This document shows, piece after piece, positions 54,236-62,412 of a stretch of 64,000 nucleotides of DNA (position 1 is the stretch's first letter; each line of letters opens with the position of its first letter). Made by a program: the position numbers and the translations under genes. Where the stretch lies: positions 124,001 to 188,000 of the forward strand of contig NZ_JBITIH010000016.1 of assembly GCF_044458865.1 (NCBI RefSeq), given 5' to 3'. The DNA comes from Micromonospora_G sp044458865. Lineage in GTDB: Bacteria > Actinomycetota > Actinomycetes > Mycobacteriales > Micromonosporaceae. Under the pieces are notes generated by a model, which saw only the letters and a list, made by a program, of their open reading frames with translations, made no database searches and was not told where the DNA came from.

Positions 54236-55053
54236 CGTGTCTCCTTCGGGGAAGTCCGGCGTCGACCGCCGACGAGGGACAAGAACATCAGTAGGACGAA
54301 TGCGAGCACCAGCGCCGTCAGCGACACCGCGACCGACATCGTGGCGCTGCTCTTGCCGAGCAGGTTGATGGCGACCTGGAGGTTGCTCCGGTTGAGCAGG
54401 GAGGCGATGGTGAACTCGCCCAGGACCAGCGCGACGGTGAGGAACGCGGCGGAGAGCACGGCCGAGCGGATGTTCGGCAGCACCACCCGCCAGATCACCG
54501 TGGCCCAGCTCGCGCCGAGGCTGCGGGACGCCTCGGCCAGCGTCCGTACGTCGACAGCGGAGAGCCCGGCGTCGATCGACCGGTACGCGTACGGCAACAC
54601 CAGGATCGTGTACGCGAAGGTGAGCGTGAGCGAGGAGCCGCCGAGGAAGTACGTCACCCAGGCGTAGACCGGGGCGAGTCCGACCACCAGCACGATCGCC
54701 GGGATGGTCAGCGGCAGCAGGCAGACGAACTCCACCACCCGGCGCAGCCGGGGCAACCGCAGGCGTACCCAGACGACGGTCGGGACCAGTAGCAGCAGGG
54801 TGAGGGTGACGGTGAGCAGGACCAGCCCGAACGAGGCGATGATACCGGCCGAAAGGTCGGGGTACGTCTCGCCGAGCTGTCGCCAGTCCAGCAGCAGTTT
54901 CCAGGTCTCGAACGTCAGCGCGCCGTTCGCGCCCCGCGTGGTGAACTCCAGCATCGCCAGCAGCGGCAGCATGAAGAAGATGCCGAGTCCGGTGATGACG
55001 GTCCAGCGGAAGGCCCGCTGACGTCGGGCGCGGCGTCGGGTCACCCCAGCCAT
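54232..55053 (-). CDS. ABC importer permease 2 (PotC-like)
   Basis: A 273-aa membrane protein with about six helices and the cytosolic EAA loop reading LAEASRSLGASWATVIWRVV followed by LPNIR. ATG 55051-55053 was chosen because GAAGGAG lies six bases upstream; this makes it overlap the preceding permease gene by 13 bases. Forms the pore with permease 1. Confidence 0.88.
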   Translation of the reverse strand: MAGVTRRRARRQRAFRWTVITGLGIFFMLPLLAMLEFTTRGANGALTFETWKLLLDWRQLGETYPDLSAGIIASFGLVLLTVTLTLLLLVPTVVWVRLRLPRLRRVVEFVCLLPLTIPAIVLVVGLAPVYAWVTYFLGGSSLTLTFAYTILVLPYAYRSIDAGLSAVDVRTLAEASRSLGASWATVIWRVVLPNIRSAVLSAAFLTVALVLGEFTIASLLNRSNLQVAINLLGKSSATMSVAVSLTALVLAFVLLMFLSLVGGRRRTSPKETR

Positions 55054-55970
55054 CGCGAACTCCTTCGCTGTAGCACCGCGTAGAGCCACATCACCAGCGC
55101 GACCACCACGATCATGCCGAGTGCCATGGCCTTGCCCAGGTTCTGCTGGCCGAGGATCACCTCGCTGGTGAGTGCGCCCCGGATCTGCAGCGGGATGATC
55201 GGGCTGCCCTGGCTGACCAGCGCCGCGGCGGTGGCGTACGCCGAGAAGGCGTTGGCGAAGAGCAGCAGCGTCGCGCCGAGGAACGGGGGAGCGAGCAGCG
55301 GCATCGCCACCATCCGCCAGTACTGCCAGGTGGTGCCGCCGAGGCTCTCCGCCGCCTCACGCCACTGTGGACGGATGCCGTCCAGTGCGGGGAGGAAGAC
55401 GATGACCATCAGCGGCACCTGGAAGTAGGTGTAGACGAGCAGCAGGCCCGGCATCTCGAACAGCCACACCCCCTGGGAGTAGATGTCGACGCCGAGATGG
55501 TCGCGCAGGAACACGGTGACAAAACCGCTCAGCCCGATCGTGGCGAGGAACGCGAACGCGAGTGTCACGCCGCCGAACTGGGCGAGCACACCGGCCGCCG
55601 AGGTGACGACCCGGCGCAGGAGGCCGTCCGGCTTCGCCGTGACCAACGCGTACGCGAGCAGCCCGCCGAGCACGGCGCCGACCAGCGCGGTGACGGCGGA
55701 GAGCAGGATGCTGCGCCCGAACGCCTCCAGGATGTAGGAGGTGCCGACCGCCGACAGGTTGTCGAGGGTGAAGCCGCCGCTGTCTCCGGTGAACGCGCCG
55801 ATCACCACCACCAGGGTGGGGATCGCCAGGAACAGCACGATGAACGCGAAGAACGGGACGACGCCGAGCAGGTCACGGCCCGGCAGGCTGGTCCGGCGCC
55901 GGCCGGCGGGGGCGGGCCGGACCCCGGGCGCGGGCGCCACGGGGTCCGGGTGTGGAGTGACGACGGTCAT
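55041..55970 (-). CDS. ABC importer permease 1 (PotB-like)
   Basis: A 309-aa membrane protein: a proline-rich cytosolic N-terminus of about 30 residues, about six helices, and an EAA loop WREAAESLGGTTWQYWRMVA followed by MPLLAPP. It starts six bases after the binding-protein stop. Confidence 0.88.
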   Translation of the reverse strand: MTVVTPHPDPVAPAPGVRPAPAGRRRTSLPGRDLLGVVPFFAFIVLFLAIPTLVVVIGAFTGDSGGFTLDNLSAVGTSYILEAFGRSILLSAVTALVGAVLGGLLAYALVTAKPDGLLRRVVTSAAGVLAQFGGVTLAFAFLATIGLSGFVTVFLRDHLGVDIYSQGVWLFEMPGLLLVYTYFQVPLMVIVFLPALDGIRPQWREAAESLGGTTWQYWRMVAMPLLAPPFLGATLLLFANAFSAYATAAALVSQGSPIIPLQIRGALTSEVILGQQNLGKAMALGMIVVVALVMWLYAVLQRRSSRWLG

Positions 55971-55976
55971 CGTCGC

Positions 55977-57107
55977 TCAGCCCACTGCCTTCGCCCAGTT
56001 CGCGGCCAGGCTCTCCTTGGCCTTCGTGGTCTGCGCGTCGGTGAGGAACACCGGCGCGCCGCTGGTGACGGGGAGCTTGCCGTACGCGGCCTGGTCGATC
56101 GTTCCGGCCTTGGCCATCGCGTCGGCCCGAACCGGACGCGCGCCACCGCCGAGCCAGAGGTTCTGGCCCTCGTCGGAGTAGAGGAACTCCTGCCACAGCC
56201 GCGCGGCGGCCGGGTGCGGGGCGTCCTTGCTGATCGCCTGCACGTAGTAGGAGCCGACCACGGCGTTCGCGGGTACGACGGTCTTCCAGTCGAGCTTGCC
56301 CTGGAGCTTGGCGCCCTGGGCGACGTTCAGGTAGTCCCAGTCGATGACGACCGGCGTCTGGCCGGACTCGACGGTGGTCGCGGTCGGGTCGACCGGCAGG
56401 AAGTTGCCGGCCTTCTTGAGCTGCCCGAAGAAGTCGACACCCTTGGTGATGTCGTCCGCGGAGCCGCCGTTGCCGAGCGCCGCCATGACCACGCCGCTGA
56501 ACGCCGCGCCGGCCTGGGTCGGGTCGCCGTTGAGCGCGACCTTGCCCTTGAACTCGGGCTTGAGCAGGTCGGCGATGCTCTGCGGGGCGGGCACCTTGCT
56601 GCTGTCGTAGCCGATCGACATGTAGCCGCCGTAGTCGTTCACCCAGGTGCCGTTCGCGTCCTTGAGCGCGGCCGGAATGTCGTCCCAGGTCGCGACCTTG
56701 TACGGGGCGAAGAGCGAGGTGTTCGCCGACGCCACCGCACCACCGAGGTCGAACACGTCCGGAGCGGTGGCCTGACCCTTGAGCTGGTTCGCCGCGTTGA
56801 TCTCGTCCTGGCTGGACGCGTCCGGCTGGGCCGAGTTGACCTTGATGCCGTACTTGGTGGTGAACGCCTTGATGATCTCGCCGTAGTTGGCCCAGTCCGG
56901 CGGCAGCGCGATCACGTTGAGCTGCCCCTCCTTCTTGGCCGCGGCAACGAGCTGGTCCAGCCCGCCGAGGTCGGCCACGCTGACGGCCTTGGCCGCGTCG
57001 CTGTTCGACGCCGCGCTCTCCTTCTCCGGGGGCGCGCAGGCGGCGATGGCCAGCGCCGTCGTGGACGCGGCCAGTAGCGCAACTGTTCGGGCAACCGAGA
57101 TTCGCAC
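55977..57107 (-). CDS. ABC importer substrate-binding lipoprotein (PotD/AfuA-like)
   Basis: A 376-aa lipoprotein. Seen: a signal with lipobox AIAAC, then a type II binding-protein fold: LVAAAKKEGQLNVIALPPDW, EINAANQLKGQATAPDVFDL, NDYGGYMSIGYDSSKVPAP, VVIDWDYLNVAQGAKLQG and HPAAARLWQEFLYSDEGQN. These are shared by iron, polyamine and aminoethylphosphonate binders. No iron-binding Tyr-Tyr pair is evident near the C-terminus, though SYYVQA occurs. The start is GTG 57105-57107 with AGGAGG four bases upstream. First gene of the operon; substrate not assigned. Confidence 0.88.
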   Translation of the reverse strand: MRISVARTVALLAASTTALAIAACAPPEKESAASNSDAAKAVSVADLGGLDQLVAAAKKEGQLNVIALPPDWANYGEIIKAFTTKYGIKVNSAQPDASSQDEINAANQLKGQATAPDVFDLGGAVASANTSLFAPYKVATWDDIPAALKDANGTWVNDYGGYMSIGYDSSKVPAPQSIADLLKPEFKGKVALNGDPTQAGAAFSGVVMAALGNGGSADDITKGVDFFGQLKKAGNFLPVDPTATTVESGQTPVVIDWDYLNVAQGAKLQGKLDWKTVVPANAVVGSYYVQAISKDAPHPAAARLWQEFLYSDEGQNLWLGGGARPVRADAMAKAGTIDQAAYGKLPVTSGAPVFLTDAQTTKAKESLAANWAKAVG

Positions 57108-57527
57108 ACTTCCTCCTTCTACGCCGACGCGGCGTTCGGCCAGCCCGCACGCTGCGCATTTTCGGCAGTCGTACGCTCGCGGCTGGTCCCGCACATCATG
57201 CCTGGCGGCAATCTTGTGATCACCGAAGTAAATCGACGCTTCGGTGAACGATTGGCGTTGTCTGGTGGAACGATCGTCGGCGCAGTGGCGGGGATAGGTG
57301 ATATGGGCGGCAACTGGCATCGAGTGTCCGAAAATGAACAGACCTGTCCGGTGCCCGTGTAGGCACTCGTCGAGTATCCATGCGGGCAGCACCGAGCGGA
57401 TTGTCCGCAATGGATCAGAGTCTCCGAGTCAATTCCGAGGCTCTTCCGTTCCTTCTCCGAGCTCGCGCCCATAACCGCGCCGATCCGGTCGGCAACCTGG
57501 GACGAGTCTTCGTCGTTCGAGTCGGAA
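57108..57527 (-). promoter_or_regulatory. Upstream region of the PotD-type operon with inverted repeat
   Basis: 420 bp between the binding-protein start and the next gene. It holds an inverted repeat with 9-bp arms (57220-57228 and 57239-57247, TCACCGAAG / CTTCGGTGA) and a 10-base centre, about 115 bp before the start codon, which may be an operator or leader hairpin. No known riboswitch pattern (no TPP-type CUGAGA) is visible. Confidence 0.4.
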
Positions 57528-57920
57528 TCAATCCCGGTCGGGCAGCGCGGAGTGTTGTCCCGGCGGCCAGAAAGGCCATTCCTCGAATGCGCGGCAACGT
57601 CCGTCGTCGGCGAAACGCAGAATCCACAGATCGCGGAACTGCTCGGTGACCGGAAGGCCGTACCGCACCTCCGTGCGGATGACCACGGTGTCGCCGTCGA
57701 TCGCGACCACCTGACTGAGCATGCCGAACACCTCGTCCGGCCCCTCCCGCTGGGCTTCCCACATCCGGGCGAGTGCCGCCAGGCCGTGCACCGGCTCCAG
57801 GTACGGCCCCTGCTGGTAGCTCGCGTCCTCCGTGAAGATCGTCGCGAGCGTCTCCGTGCCCGCCGTACGCCACGCCCGCTCGTACGCCGCGACCCAGGCC
57901 GCTACCTGCTCCCGATCCAT
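57528..57920 (-). CDS. SnoaL/NTF2-like protein
   Basis: A 130-aa cone-shaped alpha+beta protein. Seen: an N-terminal amphipathic helix pair (VAAWVAAYERAWRTAGTETL), ATIFTEDASYQQGPYLEPVHG and a curved sheet ending in FEEWPFWPPGQ. The family contains polyketide cyclases, isomerases and many proteins of unknown role. It stands alone and no catalytic set is assigned. Confidence 0.82.
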   Translation of the reverse strand: MDREQVAAWVAAYERAWRTAGTETLATIFTEDASYQQGPYLEPVHGLAALARMWEAQREGPDEVFGMLSQVVAIDGDTVVIRTEVRYGLPVTEQFRDLWILRFADDGRCRAFEEWPFWPPGQHSALPDRD

Positions 57921-58022
57921 GTCAGTCAGCTTGCCACGCCACCAGGGCGAACGTTCCCGGATGGGTGCGTTCGCGCAGCCGGGAACGTTCGTCCGGCCGC
58001 TACCGGGCGGCCCCGCGAAGCC

Positions 58023-58373
58023 TCACCGCCAGAAGACCGCCACCGCCGCGTTGGCCAGGGTGAGCACGATGATCCCGAGGAAGTGCCCCCGGTTGACGGC
58101 GTCCCGCTTGCGGGAGAAGAAGACCATCGTGAAGATCGCCAGCGCGATCAGCAGCTTGGTGAGGAGCTTCGCCGGCGACGGCTCGTCACCGTCGCGCAGC
58201 GGCGCGGCGAGACCCAGACCGGAGAGAAGCTGGATGACCGCACCCCAGAGCATCGCGGGGTTGATCCGGATCGCGCCGCTCACGTACTGGGCGATCGACC
58301 CACCCAGCAGCAACGCGAAACCGATCAGGTGGACGTAGAGCAACACGAGGCGTAGGGCTTCCACGCCGGCCAT
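58023..58373 (-). CDS. Small four-helix membrane protein
   Basis: A 116-aa protein with four predicted membrane helices, including LLYVHLIGFALLLGGSIAQY and ALAIFTMVFFSRKRDAVNRG. Helix 1 with its His and Gly pattern resembles small CopD/DUF2269-like proteins found beside or apart from cytochromes. No function assigned. It is monocistronic, 102 bp from the NTF2-like gene and 45 bp from the propeller-protein stop. Confidence 0.72.
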   Translation of the reverse strand: MAGVEALRLVLLYVHLIGFALLLGGSIAQYVSGAIRINPAMLWGAVIQLLSGLGLAAPLRDGDEPSPAKLLTKLLIALAIFTMVFFSRKRDAVNRGHFLGIIVLTLANAAVAVFWR

Positions 58374-58418
58374 TGTTCACCATGCCCCGCCGATCCGCTG
58401 ACCGGCCTCACCGCACGC

Positions 58419-59783
58419 TCAACCGGCAGGGTTCGGAGCGGGCGTCGTCCCGGCCCGCCGACTGGCCCGCCGTTCGGACCAGTGCGCCGGCTGGGGCCGG
58501 ACCCGCACCAGGATGAGAACCAGCAGCGCTACCCCGGCCGAACCCGCCCAGAACCAGAACCACGGCCCCACACCCGACGGCGGATCGGCCGAGCGGACCC
58601 GTCCGCCGTGCACCACGTCGTCCGCGACATCGATGGCGAGCACCTGGTCCGGTGCGGTGAGCAGGGTGACCGGTGCGGTCGCGGCCGGGTCCAGGGCGAG
58701 CACCCTGACCGTACGGACGTTGTCGTACGCGGTCGCGTCGTCAACCGAGGCCGCCATCGCCGGCTCGGGGTGGTACGCCACCACCATCGCGCCACCGCTC
58801 GGGCGCCAGCCGAGCAGCCGGATCGTGGTCACTCCCGGCACCGCCGGCAGGACCGGGCCGGTGGCCGGCGCTCCGGTGGCGGGGTCCAGATAACGCAGCA
58901 TCCGGGCGCCGTCTACCCCCTCGACCACCGCCAGCGCGCTCCCGTCCGGAGTCCAGGCGCCCTTGCCGGCGAGCGTCGTGCCCGCCGCCACCGCGAACGA
59001 CGAGAGCACCTGGCCGTCGAGGTCGGCGACGGTGACCGCCCCCGCCATCTGGTACGCCACACGGCGCTGGTCCGGCGCGAACGCCACCGTGAAACCGTCG
59101 TGCGAGAGCGGGCCGTCCACCCCTGTCCCGCTGGCCAGTCGCCACGTGCGCCGCGTCCCGACCTCGACGATGCTCAGCACCGTCTCGTAGGCACTACGTT
59201 GCGGGTCGACCGGCACCATCTCGCGTACGACCAGCCGGCTGCCATCCGTCGACCAGCCCAGCGGCACCGTCAACGCGCTCCACCGGTGCGGACTGTCCAG
59301 ACACTCCCGTTCGCCGTCGCCCAGGTCGACGAGCTGGACACAGTTCCGCTCGCCACTGGAGAACGGGTACGCGATCACACGGCCGTCGGGAGAGAGCACC
59401 ACCTGCTCACCGACCGGAGCCTCGAAGCCGACCTCGAAGGTCCGGTACCGGTCCGAGTCGGCCCCGACGATCCCGACCACTCCGTCCTCGTCCCCACCGG
59501 TCAGTCCATCCGCCTGACCGCTGAACAGCAACGCGGCGGGCCCGAGCCGGGGCCGGTCGGTGGCGTGCAGGGTGCCGATCACCGGTGTGTCGATCCGGTC
59601 CGGCAGTGCCCCGACGGTCGGACCCGGGGCATCCGCGACGGCGGTCGGGGGAAGCACGACCGGCCCGAGCGCGCCGAGCAGCACCACCACACCCGCCACC
59701 GCCGCCTGTGCCGCACGCTGGGGCAGGGCACCCCGTCTCATCGTCACCCACCGATCGTCGCGTACCCGGAGGGCGGTGTCCAT
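58419..59783 (-). CDS. Membrane-anchored beta-propeller protein
   Basis: A 454-aa extracytoplasmic protein. Seen: an N-terminal membrane helix (AAVAGVVVLLGALGPVVL), a TolB/WD40-like propeller with repeated S/T-P-D-G turns (VLSPDGRVIAY, GWSTDGSRLVV, FAPDQRRVAY, AWTPDGSALAV, GWRPSGGAMVV), a C-terminal helix (FWAGSAGVALLVLILV) and a basic cytosolic tail. An inner ATG at 59741 with GGTGG before it is an alternative start. It may be a scaffold or sensor. No partner gene is coupled to it. Confidence 0.78.
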   Translation of the reverse strand: MDTALRVRDDRWVTMRRGALPQRAAQAAVAGVVVLLGALGPVVLPPTAVADAPGPTVGALPDRIDTPVIGTLHATDRPRLGPAALLFSGQADGLTGGDEDGVVGIVGADSDRYRTFEVGFEAPVGEQVVLSPDGRVIAYPFSSGERNCVQLVDLGDGERECLDSPHRWSALTVPLGWSTDGSRLVVREMVPVDPQRSAYETVLSIVEVGTRRTWRLASGTGVDGPLSHDGFTVAFAPDQRRVAYQMAGAVTVADLDGQVLSSFAVAAGTTLAGKGAWTPDGSALAVVEGVDGARMLRYLDPATGAPATGPVLPAVPGVTTIRLLGWRPSGGAMVVAYHPEPAMAASVDDATAYDNVRTVRVLALDPAATAPVTLLTAPDQVLAIDVADDVVHGGRVRSADPPSGVGPWFWFWAGSAGVALLVLILVRVRPQPAHWSERRASRRAGTTPAPNPAG

Positions 59784-60243
59784 CGAACCGTGGACAGCCC
59801 GGTTCCGTCGCCTGGTCGTCCCGACAGCCGCTCCCGGTGAACCGAAGTCATTCGATGCGAGACTTCGGTTCGTAGCCCGTCTGGCGCCCGGCGATCCAGA
59901 CTCGTGGCATGACAGAGCCTGCGCCGGCCAACCCCTCGCGGAGACCCGTGTTTGCCCGGCGGGTAATAGCCGCAGTCGGGCTCGCCTTCATCGCTCCATG
60001 TGTGGCGGAGTACCTGCCGCCTTCACCGTCGCGCGCCGCCGCAGCCCCGGTGTCGAGGAGTCGCACCCCCCGACCCGTCCCGCGATCATGCCTGGTTCCC
60101 CGGGGCGTCAACTGACCGACTCCGGTGCCGGACTCGACCCCGGATGTCGCCCCCGTTCGCGCTGTGCTGGCCGTACGATGGCTGACCAGTTGGTGCCCGA
60201 TCCGCCCGTGGGCATCGCCGCGAGAACGACAGGTGTCGACGCC
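59784..60243. other. 460-bp region with a decayed membrane-protein fragment
   Basis: Between the divergent propeller and GNAT genes. It contains the remnant described separately. A TACGAT box at 60174-60179 could be a -10 for the GNAT gene, but I find no -35. Otherwise nothing is recognisable. Confidence 0.5.
59909..60115 (+). pseudogene. Truncated membrane-protein remnant
   Basis: A short frame begins MTEPAPANPSRRPVFARR and continues with one membrane segment VIAAVGLAFIAPCVAEYL, after which the text turns into Pro/Ser/Arg-rich residues unlike a membrane protein and stops. The APCVAEYL ending resembles the first helix of a family of larger actinobacterial membrane proteins. The rest seems deleted or shifted. 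It could instead be a short real protein. Confidence 0.4.
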
Positions 60244-60903
60244 ATGCGCATTCGTCCCTACCGGCCCGGTGATTTCGACGCTGTCGGTGACATCTGCATC
60301 CGTACGGCCGATGCGGGGGAGGACGCCAGTGGCTCGTACGCCGACCCGGACATCCTGCCGGACATCTTCGCCCACCCGTACGCCCACCTCGAACCGGATC
60401 TCGCGTTCGTGCTCGACGGCGACGGCAATGGGGACGGCAACGGCAATGGGGACGGGGACGGCTACGGCTACGGCGACGGCACGGGACGGGCGGTCGGGTA
60501 CGTACTCGGCACCTCCGACACGACCAGGTTCGTCCGCCGGTTCCGGGACGAGTGGTTGCCCCGGGTCGGGGACCGGTATCCGGCACCGACCGGGGAGCCG
60601 AGCACGCCCGACGCGGTGATGGCGCGCCTGCTGCACACCCCGGAACGGATGCTCCTGCCCGAGCTTGTCGACTATCCGGCCCACCTGCACATCGACGTAC
60701 TGCCGGAGTACCAGCGCGCTGGCCACGGCCGGGCGTTGATGGAGACCTTCACCGGGGCACTGCGCCGGGCCGGCGTGCCGGGACTGCACCTCGGGATGAT
60801 CACCACCAACCAGAAGGCGCGCACGTTCTACGACCGGCTCGGCTTCCACGTCATCGAGGTCGTCGATCCCGGCCCGCTCACCTATCTCGGCCTGCGCTTC
60901 TGA
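60244..60903 (+). CDS. GNAT-family N-acetyltransferase with Asp/Asn-Gly repeat loop
   Basis: A 219-aa acetyltransferase. Seen: MRIRPYRPGDFDAVGDICIR at the start, HLHIDVLPEYQRAGHGRALM (acetyl-CoA loop with Q-R-x-G-x-G) and TTNQKARTFYDRLGFHV near the end, typical of O-GlcNAcase-linked or general GNATs. Residues about 58-81 are twelve X-Gly dipeptides (Asp, Asn, Tyr or Thr then Gly) between two core strands. This is an expansion that relatives need not have. No good ribosome site precedes the ATG. Confidence 0.83.
   Translation: MRIRPYRPGDFDAVGDICIRTADAGEDASGSYADPDILPDIFAHPYAHLEPDLAFVLDGDGNGDGNGNGDGDGYGYGDGTGRAVGYVLGTSDTTRFVRRFRDEWLPRVGDRYPAPTGEPSTPDAVMARLLHTPERMLLPELVDYPAHLHIDVLPEYQRAGHGRALMETFTGALRRAGVPGLHLGMITTNQKARTFYDRLGFHVIEVVDPGPLTYLGLRF
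60415..60486 (+). repeat. 12 imperfect hexamer repeats inside the GNAT gene
   Basis: 72 bp of GACGGC-like units (variants AATGGG, AACGGC, TACGGC, ACGGGA) encode alternating Asp/Asn/Tyr/Thr-Gly. The frame is kept. It is typical of slippage and may vary in length between strains. Confidence 0.9.
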
Positions 60904-60955
60904 CCGGCACGATCACGGCCGGCAGGTGCCGTAACGGCCACGATAGAGTCGCCTG

Positions 60956-61465
60956 ATGGCGACGCTGACGACACGGCGGCTGCTGCTTCGGGAGATGACC
61001 GCCGACGACCTCGACGACATGGCCGCGCTGCTCGGTGACCCTGAGGTGATGCGCTACTACCCGCGATCGCTGACCCGGAGCGAGACGCTGGGCTGGATCG
61101 AGTGGAATCGGCGGTTGTACCGGGATCGCGGTTTCGGGCTCTGGATCATGTCGGCGCGCGACGGTGGTGAGTTCGTCGGCGACTGTGGACTGACTATGCA
61201 ACGGGTCGATGGTGTGGAGGAGATAGAAATCGGCTACCACGTACGGGCCGATCTGCAGGGCCGGGGTTTCGCCTCCGAGGCGGCACTCGCCTGCCGCGAC
61301 TACGCCAGGGACGTCGTGCGCGCGAAGCGCCTGATCGCCATCATCAACCCGGAGAACCTGCCGTCCCAGCGGGTCGCGGAAAAAATCGGCCTGGCGTTGG
61401 AGAAGCGTACGACCGACTGGGGCGCTGGGATGAGGGAGCAGGTCATCTACGCCGGCTCGTTGTAG
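60956..61465 (+). CDS. RimJ/RimL-type GNAT acetyltransferase
   Basis: A 169-aa acetyltransferase. Seen: TTRRLLLREMTADDLDDMAA, GYHVRADLQGRGFASEA (acetyl-CoA loop) and IINPENLPSQRVAEKIGL, the standard RimJ/L set. The substrate may be a protein N-terminus or a small amine. A TAGAGT box (60944-60949) lies seven bases before the ATG and there is no ribosome site, so the message is probably leaderless. Confidence 0.87.
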   Translation: MATLTTRRLLLREMTADDLDDMAALLGDPEVMRYYPRSLTRSETLGWIEWNRRLYRDRGFGLWIMSARDGGEFVGDCGLTMQRVDGVEEIEIGYHVRADLQGRGFASEAALACRDYARDVVRAKRLIAIINPENLPSQRVAEKIGLALEKRTTDWGAGMREQVIYAGSL

Positions 61466-61506
61466 GGCGGCTACGCGCCCCTGCGGTCGCACGGTCGACG
61501 TCGTCC

Positions 61507-61537
61507 TTGACCTCAACCTCTGTTCGGGTTCTAGCGT
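61507..61537 (+). promoter_or_regulatory. Second MerR-type promoter with 19-bp spacer
   Basis: -35 TTGACC (61507-61512) and -10 TAGCGT (61532-61537) are 19 bp apart. The spacer starts TCAACC and ends GGGTTC, an imperfect version of the inverted repeat at 52121-52140. It lies about 37 bp upstream of the ABM-domain gene. Confidence 0.6.
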
Positions 61538-61580
61538 CGGCTCTCGACGGCACCAGACCGAGCGACCCGAGGGGCCGACC

Positions 61581-62261
61581 ATGCGCGTCACCGACCAGTT
61601 TCCCGACCTGACCCGTACGGATGTGGGGGCCGCACTCTCCGACGAGTGGGTGCTTGGTACGCCCGATCGGCAGCGAACCGTCGCGGAGGCGCTCGTCGCC
61701 GCGTGGCAGGAGGTCGCGTGGCCGACGGGCCTGCTCACGTACGCCATCTACCTCGACACCGATGGCGAACTCATCCGCCACTACTCGCAGTGGACCGACG
61801 ACGCGGTGGCCGACGCGTTCGTCCGCGCCGGGCGGGAAACGATCGTCGAGTGGACCGACGCCATCGTGCCCGACATCGGCCGGCGCGACCTCGCCCGCTA
61901 CCGGATCTACCGGGGCAACCGTGCTGACGACGGACGGACACCGGGCGCGGTGGTGGCCGTCCGGGTCGACACCGAGAGCGCTGACCGGGCCCGGGTCTGG
62001 GTCGACGCGGTCTTCGACGCGCTCGGCGCGGACGACAATCTGCCCGCCGGTGGCATCGGCGGTTTCTTCCACATCAGTACGGACGGTTCCCAGGTGTTGA
62101 ACTACGCCGAGTGGACCAGTCCGGAGGCGCACCTGGAGGCGTTGGAGGCCAACGGCGACGCGATCGCGAGCGGGCCGCTCTGGGATCGGGTCCGGGCCAT
62201 GGGCGGGGTGCGTCAGGTGAGTGTGAAGCGTTACCGCCTGTACCGGACGCTGACGAAGTGA
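61581..62261 (+). CDS. Antibiotic-biosynthesis-monooxygenase (ABM) domain protein
   Basis: A 226-aa protein that looks like two ferredoxin-fold ABM domains in tandem. Seen: GLLTYAIYLDTDGELIRHYS with QWTDDAVADAFVR, and GGFFHISTDGSQVLNYAEWT with SPEAHLEAL. Such domains act as cofactor-free monooxygenases or simple binders. GAGGGG lies six bases before the ATG. The MerR/SoxR-like promoter suggests induction by redox-active compounds. No biosynthetic cluster is nearby. Confidence 0.83.
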   Translation: MRVTDQFPDLTRTDVGAALSDEWVLGTPDRQRTVAEALVAAWQEVAWPTGLLTYAIYLDTDGELIRHYSQWTDDAVADAFVRAGRETIVEWTDAIVPDIGRRDLARYRIYRGNRADDGRTPGAVVAVRVDTESADRARVWVDAVFDALGADDNLPAGGIGGFFHISTDGSQVLNYAEWTSPEAHLEALEANGDAIASGPLWDRVRAMGGVRQVSVKRYRLYRTLTK

Positions 62262-62290
62262 CGGCTGGGTCCGACAGCCGTAGCAGAAGA

Positions 62291-62363
62291 CATCGATGAT
62301 TTTGAACGCGTGTCGGACGACGCACCGTGAAGTGATCCGTACCGTCGGTCAAAATCATCGATG
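62291..62363. repeat. 15-bp perfect inverted repeat
   Basis: CATCGATGATTTTGA at 62291-62305 is repeated inverted at 62349-62363 with 43 bp between. It lies between the ABM gene stop (62261) and the protease start (62413). It is AT-rich for this genome. It could be a terminator stem, an operator pair or the ends of a small mobile repeat. Confidence 0.7.
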
Positions 62364-62412
62364 CCGGCAAGGATCCCACGCCCCTCGTACGTCCGCCACG
62401 AAGGGAGCACCA

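Noticed and set aside
57108..57527. TPP or other metabolite riboswitch before the ABC importer
   Set aside because: No TPP-type core elements or other recognisable riboswitch core. Only a simple inverted repeat is present.
60415..60486. CRISPR-like array
   Set aside because: The units are contiguous in-frame hexamers inside a coding region, with no spacers.
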